Shown here one piece after another: positions 9,304 to 17,547 of a stretch of 64,000 bases of DNA. The stretch comes from Tectiglobus sp965215755. Its GTDB lineage: Bacteria > Pseudomonadota > Alphaproteobacteria > Rhizobiales > Hyphomicrobiaceae. The position numbers and the translations under genes are program-made. A model generated the notes under the pieces. It had not been told where the DNA came from. It did not search any database and saw nothing but the letters and a program-made list of their open reading frames with translations. Location of the stretch: the NCBI GenBank assembly GCA_965215755.1, contig OZ244119.1, forward strand, positions 3,844,001-3,908,000. Reading direction: 5' to 3'. Position 1 is the first letter of the stretch. The number at the start of each line of letters is the position of its first letter.

Positions 9304-10029
9304 ATGACGGATTTCGATTGCTCAGGCAAACTCGCGCTGGTGACAGGTGCATCCCGGGGAGTTGGGCGTGCGGTTGCCCTTGCTCTCGGCAAGGCCGGTG
9401 CTCACGTTATCATTGCGGCACGGCGCACAGGTGCGCTGGAAGACTTGGATGATGAGATCCGCGGTGCAGGGGGGACAGCGACACTGGTCCAGCTCGACCT
9501 CACGTCTGGCGAGAAGATCGATCTATTGGGGCCAACGATATTCGAGCGCTGGGGTAAGCTTGATCTGGTTGCAGCCTGTGCATCTATTCTCGGTCCGATT
9601 TCACCTCTACCGCACATTACAGAAGATACGTGGGACGCGGTGATGACAACGAATCTGGATGCCAACTGGCGTCTGATCCGGAGTATTGACCCCTTGTTGC
9701 GAAAGGCGGACGGGGCCCGCGTTGCATTTGCGACCTGTTCTGCAGCTGCGGGCACAGTCGGTTATTGGGGGCCTTATGCAGTTTCGAAGGCCGGGCTGGA
9801 GGCTCTGGTAAAGACCTATGCGGCCGAGATGGCAAACACGCCTGTGCGCGTCAATCTGGTTGATCCAGGTGCAGTTCGTACGGAATTGAGGGCGAAGGCC
9901 TATCCAGGAGAAGATCCGGAAACGCTACCAACGCCGGATGACGTTGTGCCTCTGTTTCTGAAAGCGCTTAGCGAGGACACCCAGACCAGCGGTGAAATCA
10001 TCAAAGCTGAAGATGGTCCACCGGTGTAG
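9304..10029 (+). CDS. SDR family NAD(P)-dependent oxidoreductase
   Basis: A 241-residue classical short-chain dehydrogenase/reductase. The cofactor-binding TGASRGVGRAVA lies near residue 14 and the active-site tyrosine and lysine are in YAVSKAG near residue 157. A serine-containing segment (CSAAAGTVGYWG) precedes the tyrosine. The substrate cannot be read from sequence; in alphaproteobacteria relatives near tatD are often annotated simply as oxidoreductases. ATG 9304 is preferred to TTG 9298, two codons upstream. It converges with the MBL hydrolase gene, whose stop is seven bases away. Confidence 0.85.
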   Translation: MTDFDCSGKLALVTGASRGVGRAVALALGKAGAHVIIAARRTGALEDLDDEIRGAGGTATLVQLDLTSGEKIDLLGPTIFERWGKLDLVAACASILGPISPLPHITEDTWDAVMTTNLDANWRLIRSIDPLLRKADGARVAFATCSAAAGTVGYWGPYAVSKAGLEALVKTYAAEMANTPVRVNLVDPGAVRTELRAKAYPGEDPETLPTPDDVVPLFLKALSEDTQTSGEIIKAEDGPPV

Positions 10030-10036
10030 TCTTGCG

Positions 10037-10837
10037 TCAGGTATGGCTCTCTAAGATCATGCCGTCAAAGGCCGGTTCAATGCCCTTTGGCAGTTCGTTG
10101 CGCAGGGTGTCGTAATCGAGTTCGACATTGAGATGGGTCAGGATCGCTCGCTTCGGCTTTAACCGGGCGATCCATTCGACAGCCTGATCGACGTTGAAGT
10201 GGCTGACATGCGGCTGATATCGCAGCGCGTCCACAATCCAGACATCGAGGTTCTGCAGGAGATCTTCGGATCCTGGTGGCAGGTCACTCACGTCGGGTGA
10301 ATAGGCGATATTACCGATCCTGAATCCGAGGGATGGAATATGGCCATGCTCCTGCGGTATCGGCGTGATCTTAATGGGTCCAGCATCTCCGGTCACCGTG
10401 ATGGGTTCGGGTGCATGGATGGTATTTGCCGATAGAATTGGCGGATAGTCCTTCTGTCCGCCACCGGCGAAACAGTAAGCGAACCGTTGGGTCAGGCTCT
10501 CGCGTGTGCGTTCGTCTGCCCAGACTTCAATCCGGCTGCGCATGCGGTATGCAAGAAAGCGCAGGTCATCAATGCCATGGGTGTGGTCTGCATGCTCGTG
10601 AGTATAGAGGACCGCATTGGTTTGGCGGATGCCATAGGTCAGCATTTGGGCGCGAATATCCGGACCGGTATCAATCAAGACTGAAGTGGTCTTGTCGCCA
10701 TCTTTTTTTTCGATTAGCGCTGCACAGCGCAACCGCTTGTTCTTCGGATTATTTTTGTCGCAGGCACCCCAGTCACCGCCAACGCGCGGGACCCCGCCGG
10801 ATGAACCGCAACCAAGAATGGTACATCGTATTGTCAT
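10037..10837 (-). CDS. MBL-fold metallo-hydrolase (PhnP-like)
   Basis: A 266-residue metallo-beta-lactamase-fold hydrolase. The metal-binding HxHxDH motif is THEHADHTHGID near residue 80, with further ligands in YSPDVSDLP and THLNVELD. The N-terminus TILGCGSSGGVPRVGG is typical of the PhnP-like (cyclic phosphodiesterase) group in alphaproteobacteria, where it follows tatD. Its start codon overlaps the tatD stop by four bases (ATGA), so translation is coupled. The physiological substrate is uncertain, and no phn genes are nearby. Confidence 0.88.
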   Translation of the reverse strand: MTIRCTILGCGSSGGVPRVGGDWGACDKNNPKNKRLRCAALIEKKDGDKTTSVLIDTGPDIRAQMLTYGIRQTNAVLYTHEHADHTHGIDDLRFLAYRMRSRIEVWADERTRESLTQRFAYCFAGGGQKDYPPILSANTIHAPEPITVTGDAGPIKITPIPQEHGHIPSLGFRIGNIAYSPDVSDLPPGSEDLLQNLDVWIVDALRYQPHVSHFNVDQAVEWIARLKPKRAILTHLNVELDYDTLRNELPKGIEPAFDGMILESHT

Positions 10838-11649
10838 GCTGCCACCGTGCTTGTGATTGCGCTCGAAGGCACCTTGTCGAAGTAACGCAGGAAGTTATGG
10901 GTTGTCGCGGTGGCCAGCTCTTCAATGCTCACGCCTTTGACATCCGCAATTGCCTCCGCCGTATAGCGCACATAGGACGGTTCGTTGGTTTTTCCGCGAA
11001 ATGGCATGGGCGCCAAGTAAGGTGCATCCGTCTCGACCAGCAGCTGATCAAGAGGAACAGTTGCCGCGATGTCTCTCAAGTCCTGTGATTTCTTGAATGT
11101 GATCACGCCGGTGAAGGATACGATCATGCCTAGATCAATGGCTTTCCTGGCGAGTTCTGGGCCGCCTGTGTAGCAGTGCAGGATGGCTTTGAATGGCCCC
11201 CGTGCGTACTCTTCTTCCAGGATACGGGCAGTATCTTCATCAGCATCACGAGCGTGGATTTCGAGCGGAAGGCCTGTCTGCCTGGCAGCTTCGATATGGC
11301 GCCGAAAGCCTTCTGCCTGGCCTTCTTTGGAGCTGTGCTGATAATAGTAGTCGAGGCCGGCCTCTCCGATTGCAACAACCTTGGGATGCTGGCTCAAGTC
11401 GATGATTTCTTCGACTGCAATATCCAATTCTTCATCAGCGTAGTGGGGATGGGTGCCGACCGAGCAGAACACGTTTGGATATGCATTCGCAATGGCAAGC
11501 AACTTATCCAGTTCGCGGATCTTGGTGCAAATGGTCACCATGGCGGCAACGCCGTTGCTGTGAGCGCGCTCGATCATTGCATCGAGTTGGTCGGCAAATT
11601 GCGGGAAATCGAGATGACAGTGATGGTCAACTAGTATGCCTTGGCCCAA
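10834..11649 (-). CDS. tatD: TatD family metal-dependent hydrolase
   Basis: A 271-residue TIM-barrel metal hydrolase of the TatD/YcfH DNase family. The metal ligands appear in order: DHHCHLDF near residue 8, GEAGLDYYY near 97, EIHARDAD near 132, LHCYTG near 157 and VETDAPYL near 207. The family has 3'-5' exonuclease or endonuclease activity implicated in DNA quality control. It forms an overlapping pair with the downstream MBL hydrolase. In many alphaproteobacteria metG lies immediately upstream; here that place is taken by a selenoprotein-like operon and a 250-base gap. Confidence 0.94.
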   Translation of the reverse strand: MGQGILVDHHCHLDFPQFADQLDAMIERAHSNGVAAMVTICTKIRELDKLLAIANAYPNVFCSVGTHPHYADEELDIAVEEIIDLSQHPKVVAIGEAGLDYYYQHSSKEGQAEGFRRHIEAARQTGLPLEIHARDADEDTARILEEEYARGPFKAILHCYTGGPELARKAIDLGMIVSFTGVITFKKSQDLRDIAATVPLDQLLVETDAPYLAPMPFRGKTNEPSYVRYTAEAIADVKGVSIEELATATTHNFLRYFDKVPSSAITSTVAA

Positions 11650-11849
11650 GGGAGCTACTCCGATTTGTCGCTGCCAGCGGGAAACGCCGAGCCGTCTTTC
11701 TGCAGTCCAGAGGAAGCCGCTCGGCTGATTGAACGACCTTATATAGACGAACGCCGGGTTCGTCCGGATCGTACTTCAATTTGTCCCAGTGTGTAGGCTG
11801 TGTCTCGACAGCATTCGGGCGAGATGGCATCCGCGGCATTGCGGGTGTC

Positions 11850-11878
11850 ACAGGGGGAGCAAGGTAGCCTCCCCCTGT
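11850..11878 (-). terminator. Stable hairpin downstream of the UGSC selenoprotein gene
   Basis: Perfect ten-base arms ACAGGGGGAG and CTCCCCCTGT flank a nine-base loop, 24 bases after the stop codon at 11903. There is no T-run after it, so it is either a weak or Rho-assisted terminator or an mRNA-stabilising hairpin. It separates the UGSC operon from tatD. Confidence 0.5.
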
Positions 11879-11902
11879 AATGGAATGCGATCTGACGCCT
11901 GC

Positions 11903-12424
11903 CTAATTTGGGCTTTGCACCAGATGCCGAAGCATCTCATCCAAATGCTCATCGGCCAGATTGTGCAATTCCTCATTCGTACGGTCCTGTATCGGATGGG
12001 GTACGAAAACGTAGGCGGGGTGTGTCCCAAGTGCTTTCGCCTGTGCGGCGGCGGCCTGTTCAAACTCCGTCGTTGCAATGCCAACAACAGGAATTCCGCG
12101 ATTTTCCAAGTTTGCCATGTCATGCGTACAGCACGACGTGCAAGAGCCTCAATCGCTGAGTGCTTCGATAACGACGTCGACTTCCGTCGCGATCTGTTGT
12201 GACAAGCTCGTTGGTGCCGGCCTGGTATTGGTTGGCTTAGCATAGCGCTTGACTTCGTGGCCGCGTTCCGTCAGCCGCTGTTCTAGCCTGTCCAGGAAGA
12301 TATCACCTTTCGTCTTGGCAATATCGAGAAGGCCAATGCGCAACCCATCAATGCTCTCCGGCCTTTCCAGCCGAGGCCGGGCCGCAACCGACCGTTCGGC
12401 GGTTGGATCTAATATTGTTGTCAA
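11903..12424 (-). CDS. UGSC family selenoprotein (in-frame TGA read as selenocysteine)
   Basis: A 173-residue product is obtained if the in-frame TGA at 12151-12149 is read as selenocysteine (residue 92). Both flanking segments, 91 and 80 codons, lie in the same frame. The residues around it are ALSD-U-GSCTSCCTHD, which gives the U-G-S-C motif that names the UGSC family. A flavodoxin/thioredoxin-like pattern surrounds it: a beta strand and phosphate-loop-like turn at GLRIGLLDIAKTKGD, then VVIEAL before the Sec, and IPVVGIATTEF after it. A hairpin meeting bacterial SECIS rules starts 11 bases after the TGA. The start ATG overlaps the stop of the upstream thioredoxin-like gene by four bases. 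Function is unproven; a thiol/selenol redox role is inferred. Standard annotation would split or truncate this gene. A nonsense-mutated pseudogene is the main alternative. Confidence 0.88.
12119..12151 (-). promoter_or_regulatory. Bacterial SECIS element and Sec UGA codon
   Basis: The UGA codon is at 12151-12149. Eighteen bases later is a five-base apical loop (UGUAC, 12130-12126) closed by a seven-pair stem: GUCGUGC (12137-12131) with GCAUGAC (12125-12119). Pairs are G-C, U-A, C-G, G-U, U-A, G-C and C-G. After one C-A mismatch the stem continues for two more pairs. A G in the first two loop positions and a UGA-to-loop distance of 16-37 bases are the established requirements for SelB recognition of bacterial SECIS elements, and both are met. 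Confidence 0.82.
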
Positions 12425-13854
12425 GGTTGAACCTCCTTTGTTACCGGGGCGGACCCCTTTTCACCACTTGCCAGCCAGCCACCGATGATACCACTGAACA
12501 TGCCGGCACCACCGCCTGCGCGGACGATTATCAATCCACCGTCTCGGAACTTCGGCACCATCGTGCCACTGGCAAAAGCTGTCATACCCTCGGCCATTCC
12601 GCCAACCCCGGGCATCAGATCGTCTGCTGGGCTTTGAGTACGCTTATAAAGCTCGTCATAGAGCTTCTGCTTGCTCCAGCCCGCCTTCTGGAACGTGCGT
12701 TCATGTTCTGGTGAGATGACCACCAGGGCATCGGCGCCGGCGTAGAGCTTGGGATGATGGAACACCTTCAGGCTTTCAGCGAAGGACTGTGCGAGGCTTT
12801 CTGGATCACGAGACTTCTGATCGACGACACCTTGCAAGCCGAAGCCTGCAAAGACTGTGACAGCGCTCTTGCCGTCCGCTACACCGCGTTCTTTGGCCAA
12901 GCTCTCCCAGCTTGAACCTTCTTCGTCCTCTGCAAAGCAGTATGTCAGTTTGCCGGGGTTGCCGAGGGTCGCGCGATCGACTTCCTGCGGTCGGCCGCCT
13001 CCGACATTTCTGATGACGAGTTGAAGCGCACGACCGATGGTATTATTGGCGCGGTTCCCCTGCCCCAGCGCATTGCCCTTGGCGTTCATTCCGATGGCGC
13101 GGCGGACTGGACCGTTCACAATGACCACCGGGCCCACATACATTGTTGTTGCAAGAACGCCATGCATTGCAAAAGGCTCTTCGAGAACGGCCTCGACGGC
13201 TGCGATCACGACTGGCAGGTACTCTGGCTTGCACCCAGCCATGACAGCATTGATGGCGATCTTCTCAACGGTGCAGTCAGCAAGATCGCTGGGCACTTTG
13301 CCGATCACCTCTTGCGGGTCGCGCGCTGTGCCGCCCAGCATGCGCAGAACACGCGCCTCAGTCGGGGGCACGAGCGGTAGCCCGTCCGACCAACCGCGAT
13401 CAAACAGGGCTTCGATCTCATCTTCCTGTTCGCCGAGTTCAATCCGGCGACTTTCAAGTCCTGTTTCACCATGGCGGACCAAGAGATCTTCAATGATACC
13501 GGGCTCGACGTTCTTGGACCCACATCCCGGACGGAGGTCGGGCAACTCTTCGCCGAGCGTGGCCAGCCCGGTGAGCTTGCGCCATTCATCCTTATGCCAG
13601 CCGTATGTGCGTCCAACTTCCTGTCCATTTTGGCGTCGGATGATGGTCGGGACGACTTCGATTTTCAGCTGATGGGAGATGTCGAGGGCTTGGTCGTATT
13701 CGTGTGGGACGCTTTCCGGGAATGAAGGATCATCCTGGCAGAAAACAGTCAGGGACGTGGCCTCTGCAAGTGCCGCCAGAACGGGTTCGGTCAACTCGCA
13801 GGTCTGGCAGTCTCGTTTGACGACAGCGATGAGACCGGTGTCGGGCAGGTTCAT
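12421..13854 (-). CDS. Thioredoxin-like/UGSC-partner redox protein
   Basis: A 477-residue protein encoded directly upstream of the UGSC selenoprotein gene and overlapping it by four bases. The N-terminal ~100 residues look like a thioredoxin fold: a beta strand LIAVVKRD, the redox motif C16-Q-T-C19, and a cis-proline segment VVPTIIRR near residue 69. A Cys-containing PGCGSKN motif follows at residue 111. The remaining ~300 residues (from GWSDGLPLVPPT to the C-terminal glycine-rich AGGGAGMFSG) form a domain I associate only with UGSC-type loci and cannot assign to an enzyme class. ATG 13854 is chosen because GGGAG lies upstream; the frame is open 28 codons further. Likely a redox partner or co-enzyme of the selenoprotein. 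Confidence 0.75.
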   Translation of the reverse strand: MNLPDTGLIAVVKRDCQTCELTEPVLAALAEATSLTVFCQDDPSFPESVPHEYDQALDISHQLKIEVVPTIIRRQNGQEVGRTYGWHKDEWRKLTGLATLGEELPDLRPGCGSKNVEPGIIEDLLVRHGETGLESRRIELGEQEDEIEALFDRGWSDGLPLVPPTEARVLRMLGGTARDPQEVIGKVPSDLADCTVEKIAINAVMAGCKPEYLPVVIAAVEAVLEEPFAMHGVLATTMYVGPVVIVNGPVRRAIGMNAKGNALGQGNRANNTIGRALQLVIRNVGGGRPQEVDRATLGNPGKLTYCFAEDEEGSSWESLAKERGVADGKSAVTVFAGFGLQGVVDQKSRDPESLAQSFAESLKVFHHPKLYAGADALVVISPEHERTFQKAGWSKQKLYDELYKRTQSPADDLMPGVGGMAEGMTAFASGTMVPKFRDGGLIIVRAGGGAGMFSGIIGGWLASGEKGSAPVTKEVQP

Positions 13855-14046
13855 GCACTCACTCCCGTTTGAGTCTTGTTGTTTTGCGACTGTAGCGGGT
13901 CCGTCTTCCTGCTTCCATTGCAACCGTTTGGCGTACACGAGCTATTCTTCATCTGATCTTAGAGTTGCGTGCGCATTTTGATGGCTGGGCAATGTCGATT
14001 CAGCTTCTGACCATGGATCGGCTGAATAGATCTCCTGAGCGTTTCA

Positions 14047-15174
14047 TCAGTTGGTTCGGGCTAACTTTCTAATGCGCGCCATCGTATCGAGCAGAAACTG
14101 GGTTTTATCCAAATTCAGTGACTTCGTTGTCTGCCGGTCCTTCTGGAGTTGTTCCCAGAGCTCTGCCCAGGCTGCCAGGCCGTTATCGGGGATCAGCCGC
14201 ATTGCCAGCTCCCGGTCCTCATCTGTTGCTGCTCCGCCTGCGTGCGCCTTTATGAGCTGAGCCATCCGTTCCAATAGAATCTGGAGAAACAACTCATAGC
14301 TCGTCTGCATCTGGGCTGGGGCATACTTCTCAGCTGTGGCATGCCAATTGGTCCAGGGGTTGTTGCGCTGCAGGGAGGTGTAGAACTCGCGCGCTGCGCG
14401 GTCGACAGCTGCCCCATCCCCCGTCGCCGACGAAAGCAGCCGACGGACACTGCCCATCGCGGATGGCGCGAGGTCTTGCAGTTGATCTTGGCTGATCTGC
14501 TGGTCTTCGGTTGCATTGATCGCCTGCATGGCGGCAGCGATGAGTTCATTTTCCGGCAATGGTTGCAGATTGAGCAGCCGGCAGCGGGACCGGATTGTTG
14601 GCAACATGCGTCCGAGTTCGTTGACGACGAGAAGGAATATCGTTCGGCTCGGTGGTTCCTCGAGTGATTTCAACAGGGCATTCGCAGCATTGATGTTCAT
14701 CTCGTCGGCACGATCGACGATGACCACACGCCAGTTTCCAGTTGATGATTTATGCGTCAGGAAGTCTTTGAGGCGACGGACATCGTCGACTGTGATGGCA
14801 GTGGGGAATCGCTTGTTTTTGATGTCATAGCCACGCCTGATCAGCATTAGGCCCGGATGAGACAGTGTCAGCACCTGGCGGTTAGCGATACTGTTTGGGA
14901 CGACTTGCAGCTTGTCCTCACCGCCCTCGCGCTCGCTGGCGTCGGCAAGGAGGTATTTTGCGAAGCGATAGGCGAAGGTCGCCTTTCCAATGCCTTCAGC
15001 CCCCGCAATGATCCATGCGTGGTGAATCTGACCGGCCTCCGCCGCGGCTAGTGCGGTATCGACTGCCATTGCATGCCCGAATAAGCGATGGGCTTCGCGT
15101 GGATGTGGGAATTCTTCGAGCCGATCTGCTTCCGGATAGACTTCGATTTCCGTTACGCTACTCCGCCTGGCCAC
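14047..15174 (-). CDS. holB: DNA polymerase III delta' subunit
   Basis: HolB is the delta' subunit of the clamp loader that places the beta clamp on DNA. The 375-residue product has a P-loop-like GAEGIGKATFAYRFA near residue 59, the sensor/SRC region TIRSRCRLLNLQPL near 193, and the conserved ANALLKSLEEPP segment near 160. It starts five bases after tmk and belongs to the dac-tmk-holB operon. In relatives, metG normally comes next; here a 192-base gap and a redox operon follow. Confidence 0.94.
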   Translation of the reverse strand: MARRSSVTEIEVYPEADRLEEFPHPREAHRLFGHAMAVDTALAAAEAGQIHHAWIIAGAEGIGKATFAYRFAKYLLADASEREGGEDKLQVVPNSIANRQVLTLSHPGLMLIRRGYDIKNKRFPTAITVDDVRRLKDFLTHKSSTGNWRVVIVDRADEMNINAANALLKSLEEPPSRTIFLLVVNELGRMLPTIRSRCRLLNLQPLPENELIAAAMQAINATEDQQISQDQLQDLAPSAMGSVRRLLSSATGDGAAVDRAAREFYTSLQRNNPWTNWHATAEKYAPAQMQTSYELFLQILLERMAQLIKAHAGGAATDEDRELAMRLIPDNGLAAWAELWEQLQKDRQTTKSLNLDKTQFLLDTMARIRKLARTN

Positions 15175-15179
15175 AATGG

Positions 15180-15833
15180 TTACTCCTGCAGCAGCCTGGA
15201 TCGAACACAGGACCAGATCTGATCAGCGATTGCCTGTTGATCCGGTTCTGCATCTACGACGGCACAACGTTCTGGTTCCCGTCGGGCTATCTCGAGAAAC
15301 CCCTGACGCAGCGCGTCGTGAAAGTCTTGATCCCGGCGTTCATAGGCGTCCTCATCGGCGGGATCGTTGGCTTCCGCGACATTTCGATTGGCAACGCGCG
15401 CGAACGCCTTGTCGACCTCTAGATCCAGGATCAACGTCAGGTCCGGTTTTACCGATTGCATCACGATCTGTTCAAGCTGTATCAGGACGTCTGGTGCGAG
15501 GCCGCCGGCTGCACCTTGATAGGCGCGTGTTGAATCGGCAAAGCGATCACACAGGACCCATGATCCTGATGCGAGGGCCGGTCGGATTGTCTTTTCAAGA
15601 TGGTCGGCACGTGCAGCGGAGAACAAGAGGGCCTCAGCTAGAGGGGAATGGCTTGGAGTATTTGGGGCTAGAATCAATTCACGGATTGTTTCGGCAAATG
15701 GGGAACCACCAGGCTCACGCGTTTCGATGCAGGCGATTCCCTCAGCTTTGAGTCGGTCCGCCAGGCGCTTAATCTGCGTTGACTTGCCGGTCCCTTCTCC
15801 ACCCTCAAACGTTATAAATCGTGCGGTGGCCAT
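15180..15833 (-). CDS. tmk: Thymidylate kinase
   Basis: Tmk phosphorylates dTMP to dTDP. The 217-residue product has the P-loop FEGGEGTGKSTQ near residue 9, the DR(F/Y) motif in LCDRFADSTRAYQG near 93, and the lid region VANRNVAEANDP near 147. Length is normal. The start lies two bases after the dac stop and the stop lies five bases before the holB start, so the three genes are tightly linked. Confidence 0.96.
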   Translation of the reverse strand: MATARFITFEGGEGTGKSTQIKRLADRLKAEGIACIETREPGGSPFAETIRELILAPNTPSHSPLAEALLFSAARADHLEKTIRPALASGSWVLCDRFADSTRAYQGAAGGLAPDVLIQLEQIVMQSVKPDLTLILDLEVDKAFARVANRNVAEANDPADEDAYERRDQDFHDALRQGFLEIARREPERCAVVDAEPDQQAIADQIWSCVRSRLLQE

Positions 15834-15835
15834 GA

Positions 15836-16999
15836 TCAGGGAAGCCAGCCGAATGCAAGGTGGAAAAGGCTGTCGAGGCCTCGCCGCATCGTACCGGCCC
15901 GTTCCACGTCCTCGGCTGCGTAGAGGGGGACCTTGTTGGTGGTGCCAGCTGTGCTCGTGACGCTGAGCACGGCAATCCTATCTCCCTTGGCGATGGGTGG
16001 CTTGAGAGGCGTATCGTACACCACTTCGGCACGCAGCTTTTGGTTGACTGGATATCTTGGCAGCGTAACGGTGATCGGGTCTTGTCCGACTAAAGGCACG
16101 AAAATCTGTGAGCCACCCCAAACGCGGGCCTGACCAACAACCTGGTCTCCCTCGAACAGTTTGTGATCGCTAAAACCTTTAAATCCCCACTCGAGGATGC
16201 GGCGTGCCTCTTTCCAGCGTTCATTGCTCGACTTCATACCGGCAATGACGGCAATCAGTCGACGGCTGCCCTGAATCGCTGATAGCACGACACCATGACC
16301 GGCTTCTTTGGTAAAGCCGGTTTTGAGGCCGTCAACTCCGAGATCAGAGAACAGCAATCGATTGCGATTAATGAACTTGTGTCGCCTGTAGTTGAAGCGC
16401 TTCTGCGCAAACATCTTATAGAGTTCGGGATATTCGCGGATCAGATGATCGGCGAGAATTGAAAGCTCACGGACTGACATCAGCTGCTTCGGATTTGGCA
16501 GACCCGTGGGATTTCCGAAGGTGGATCGTTCGAGGCCGATGCGCCGTGCTTCGGTCGTCATGATCTTCGCAAAGGCCTCTTCGGATCCGGCCAAGCCTTC
16601 GGCGATGGCAATGGAGGCATCGTTGCCGGACTGGACGATGATGCCCTGCAGGAGCTGAGAGAGTGTCGCGCGTTTGTTGATCGGTACAAACATCGCGGAC
16701 GTTCGTGAGGGTGCTCCACCGGTCCTCCAGGCGTGTTCGCTCATCACAAACTCATCTTCCATACTGATCTTGCCTTCTTTCAGTGCGCGAAAGATAACGG
16801 CAAGGGTGACCAGCTTACTCATACTGGCCGGTGGGATGAGGTCGTCGGCGTTCTTTTGATAAAGGATGCTGCCGGATGCGAATTCGACAAGGATGGCGCG
16901 CTTGGCCTTGGTCTTGAAACCACTCTTCTGTGCGCTCGCGGGCCACGCCACGGCGAGCAATACGACGCCAATCAGAAATGTCAGTGACCCGTAGCGCAT
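15836..16999 (-). CDS. D-alanyl-D-alanine carboxypeptidase (PBP5/6-like)
   Basis: A low-molecular-weight penicillin-binding protein that trims the terminal D-Ala from peptidoglycan pentapeptides. All three catalytic motifs are present: S59-M-S-K62, S124-G-N126 and K226-T-G. An N-terminal signal peptide (RYGSLTFLIGVVLLAVAWPASA) is cleaved near residue 24, and a C-terminal beta domain (PBP5_C) follows about residue 270. The last 15 residues could form a membrane-anchoring amphipathic helix. ATG 16999 gives a clean signal peptide and has GGGG upstream; the in-frame TTG at 17044 is less likely. It leads the dac-tmk-holB operon. Confidence 0.93.
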   Translation of the reverse strand: MRYGSLTFLIGVVLLAVAWPASAQKSGFKTKAKRAILVEFASGSILYQKNADDLIPPASMSKLVTLAVIFRALKEGKISMEDEFVMSEHAWRTGGAPSRTSAMFVPINKRATLSQLLQGIIVQSGNDASIAIAEGLAGSEEAFAKIMTTEARRIGLERSTFGNPTGLPNPKQLMSVRELSILADHLIREYPELYKMFAQKRFNYRRHKFINRNRLLFSDLGVDGLKTGFTKEAGHGVVLSAIQGSRRLIAVIAGMKSSNERWKEARRILEWGFKGFSDHKLFEGDQVVGQARVWGGSQIFVPLVGQDPITVTLPRYPVNQKLRAEVVYDTPLKPPIAKGDRIAVLSVTSTAGTTNKVPLYAAEDVERAGTMRRGLDSLFHLAFGWLP

Positions 17000-17280
17000 A
17001 TTGGCCCCAATGCGATGTTTTTGGCCGATCTTTGACTGAATCAATTGATCGGGAACTGAGTCGCCTCATTGTCCCTAGGTCTATCAGAAGGGTCCTCAAC
17101 TTGGGAGTCACAGACGAGGGAAATCAAGATCCGTGGCTGCCGGACAACGTGAGCGCACGCGCCGTATTACCCGCTGCTGCGGCAATCCGGCCAGCGGCAA
17201 GGCTTGAGCTTGCTCTGAAACATCGTTAGACGGTGTGGTTCGCTGTGTTGGCCAGACTTTCTCTCGGTTTGCATGGCTTA

Positions 17281-17370
17281 GGAGGGGTGGCCGAGTGGTT
17301 GAAGGCACCGGTCTTGAAAACCGGCAGGCGTGAAAGCGTCTCGTGGGTTCGAATCCCACCCCCTCCGCCA
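17281..17370 (+). tRNA. tRNA-Ser (anticodon UGA)
   Basis: A complete 90-base class II tRNA. The acceptor stem pairs GGAGGGG with CCCCTCC, followed by discriminator G and an encoded CCA. The D-arm region is TGGCCGAGTGG. The anticodon stem pairs CCGGT with ACCGG around the loop CTTGAAA, giving anticodon TGA. The long variable arm (AGGCGTGAAAGCGTCT region) is typical of tRNA-Ser. The T-arm is GTGGGTTCGAATCCCAC. Decodes UCN serine codons, mainly UCA. Confidence 0.97.
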
Positions 17371-17513
17371 TTTATTCAGTAGGTTCCAACGGCGGCTCTG
17401 ATGACGCCGTAGTGAGCCACCTGCAGTTCCCCAATTTATCAAATCCTCCCATACTGCCGGACCCTGATTTTCACTAGGTTTGTCTGGGAAATTGCAATTC
17501 CTACGCAGGTCTT

Positions 17514-17547
17514 AAAAAAAGCGGCCGCTAGTTCGGGACTAGCGGCC
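17514..17547 (-). terminator. Intrinsic terminator, orphan on the minus strand
   Basis: Perfect nine-base arms GGCCGCTAG and CTAGCGGCC with a seven-base loop are followed on the minus strand by GC and seven Ts (17520-17514). This is a textbook Rho-independent terminator. No protein gene on the minus strand precedes it for almost 2.8 kb, so the transcript it ends is probably a short non-coding RNA. Confidence 0.8.

Noticed and set aside
11627..11851. A 74-codon minus-strand ORF between the UGSC and tatD genes
   Set aside because: It begins with GTG next to a hairpin, overlaps the tatD start, has no good ribosome-binding site and shows no family resemblance, including to MetG.
12149..12424. 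Interpretation of the TGA as a nonsense mutation in a dying gene
   Set aside because: The downstream segment stays in frame with protein-like composition, the UGSC motif appears at the TGA, and a SECIS-compliant hairpin follows. A pseudogene cannot be wholly excluded.
15176..15751. A 191-codon plus-strand ORF opposite tmk
   Set aside because: Shadow of the thymidylate kinase gene, with low-complexity Arg-rich composition.
17108..17371. An 87-codon minus-strand ORF beginning MAEGVGFEPT
   Set aside because: It is antisense to tRNA-Ser; this GFEPT peptide is a well-known artefact of translating the complement of tRNA-Ser genes.
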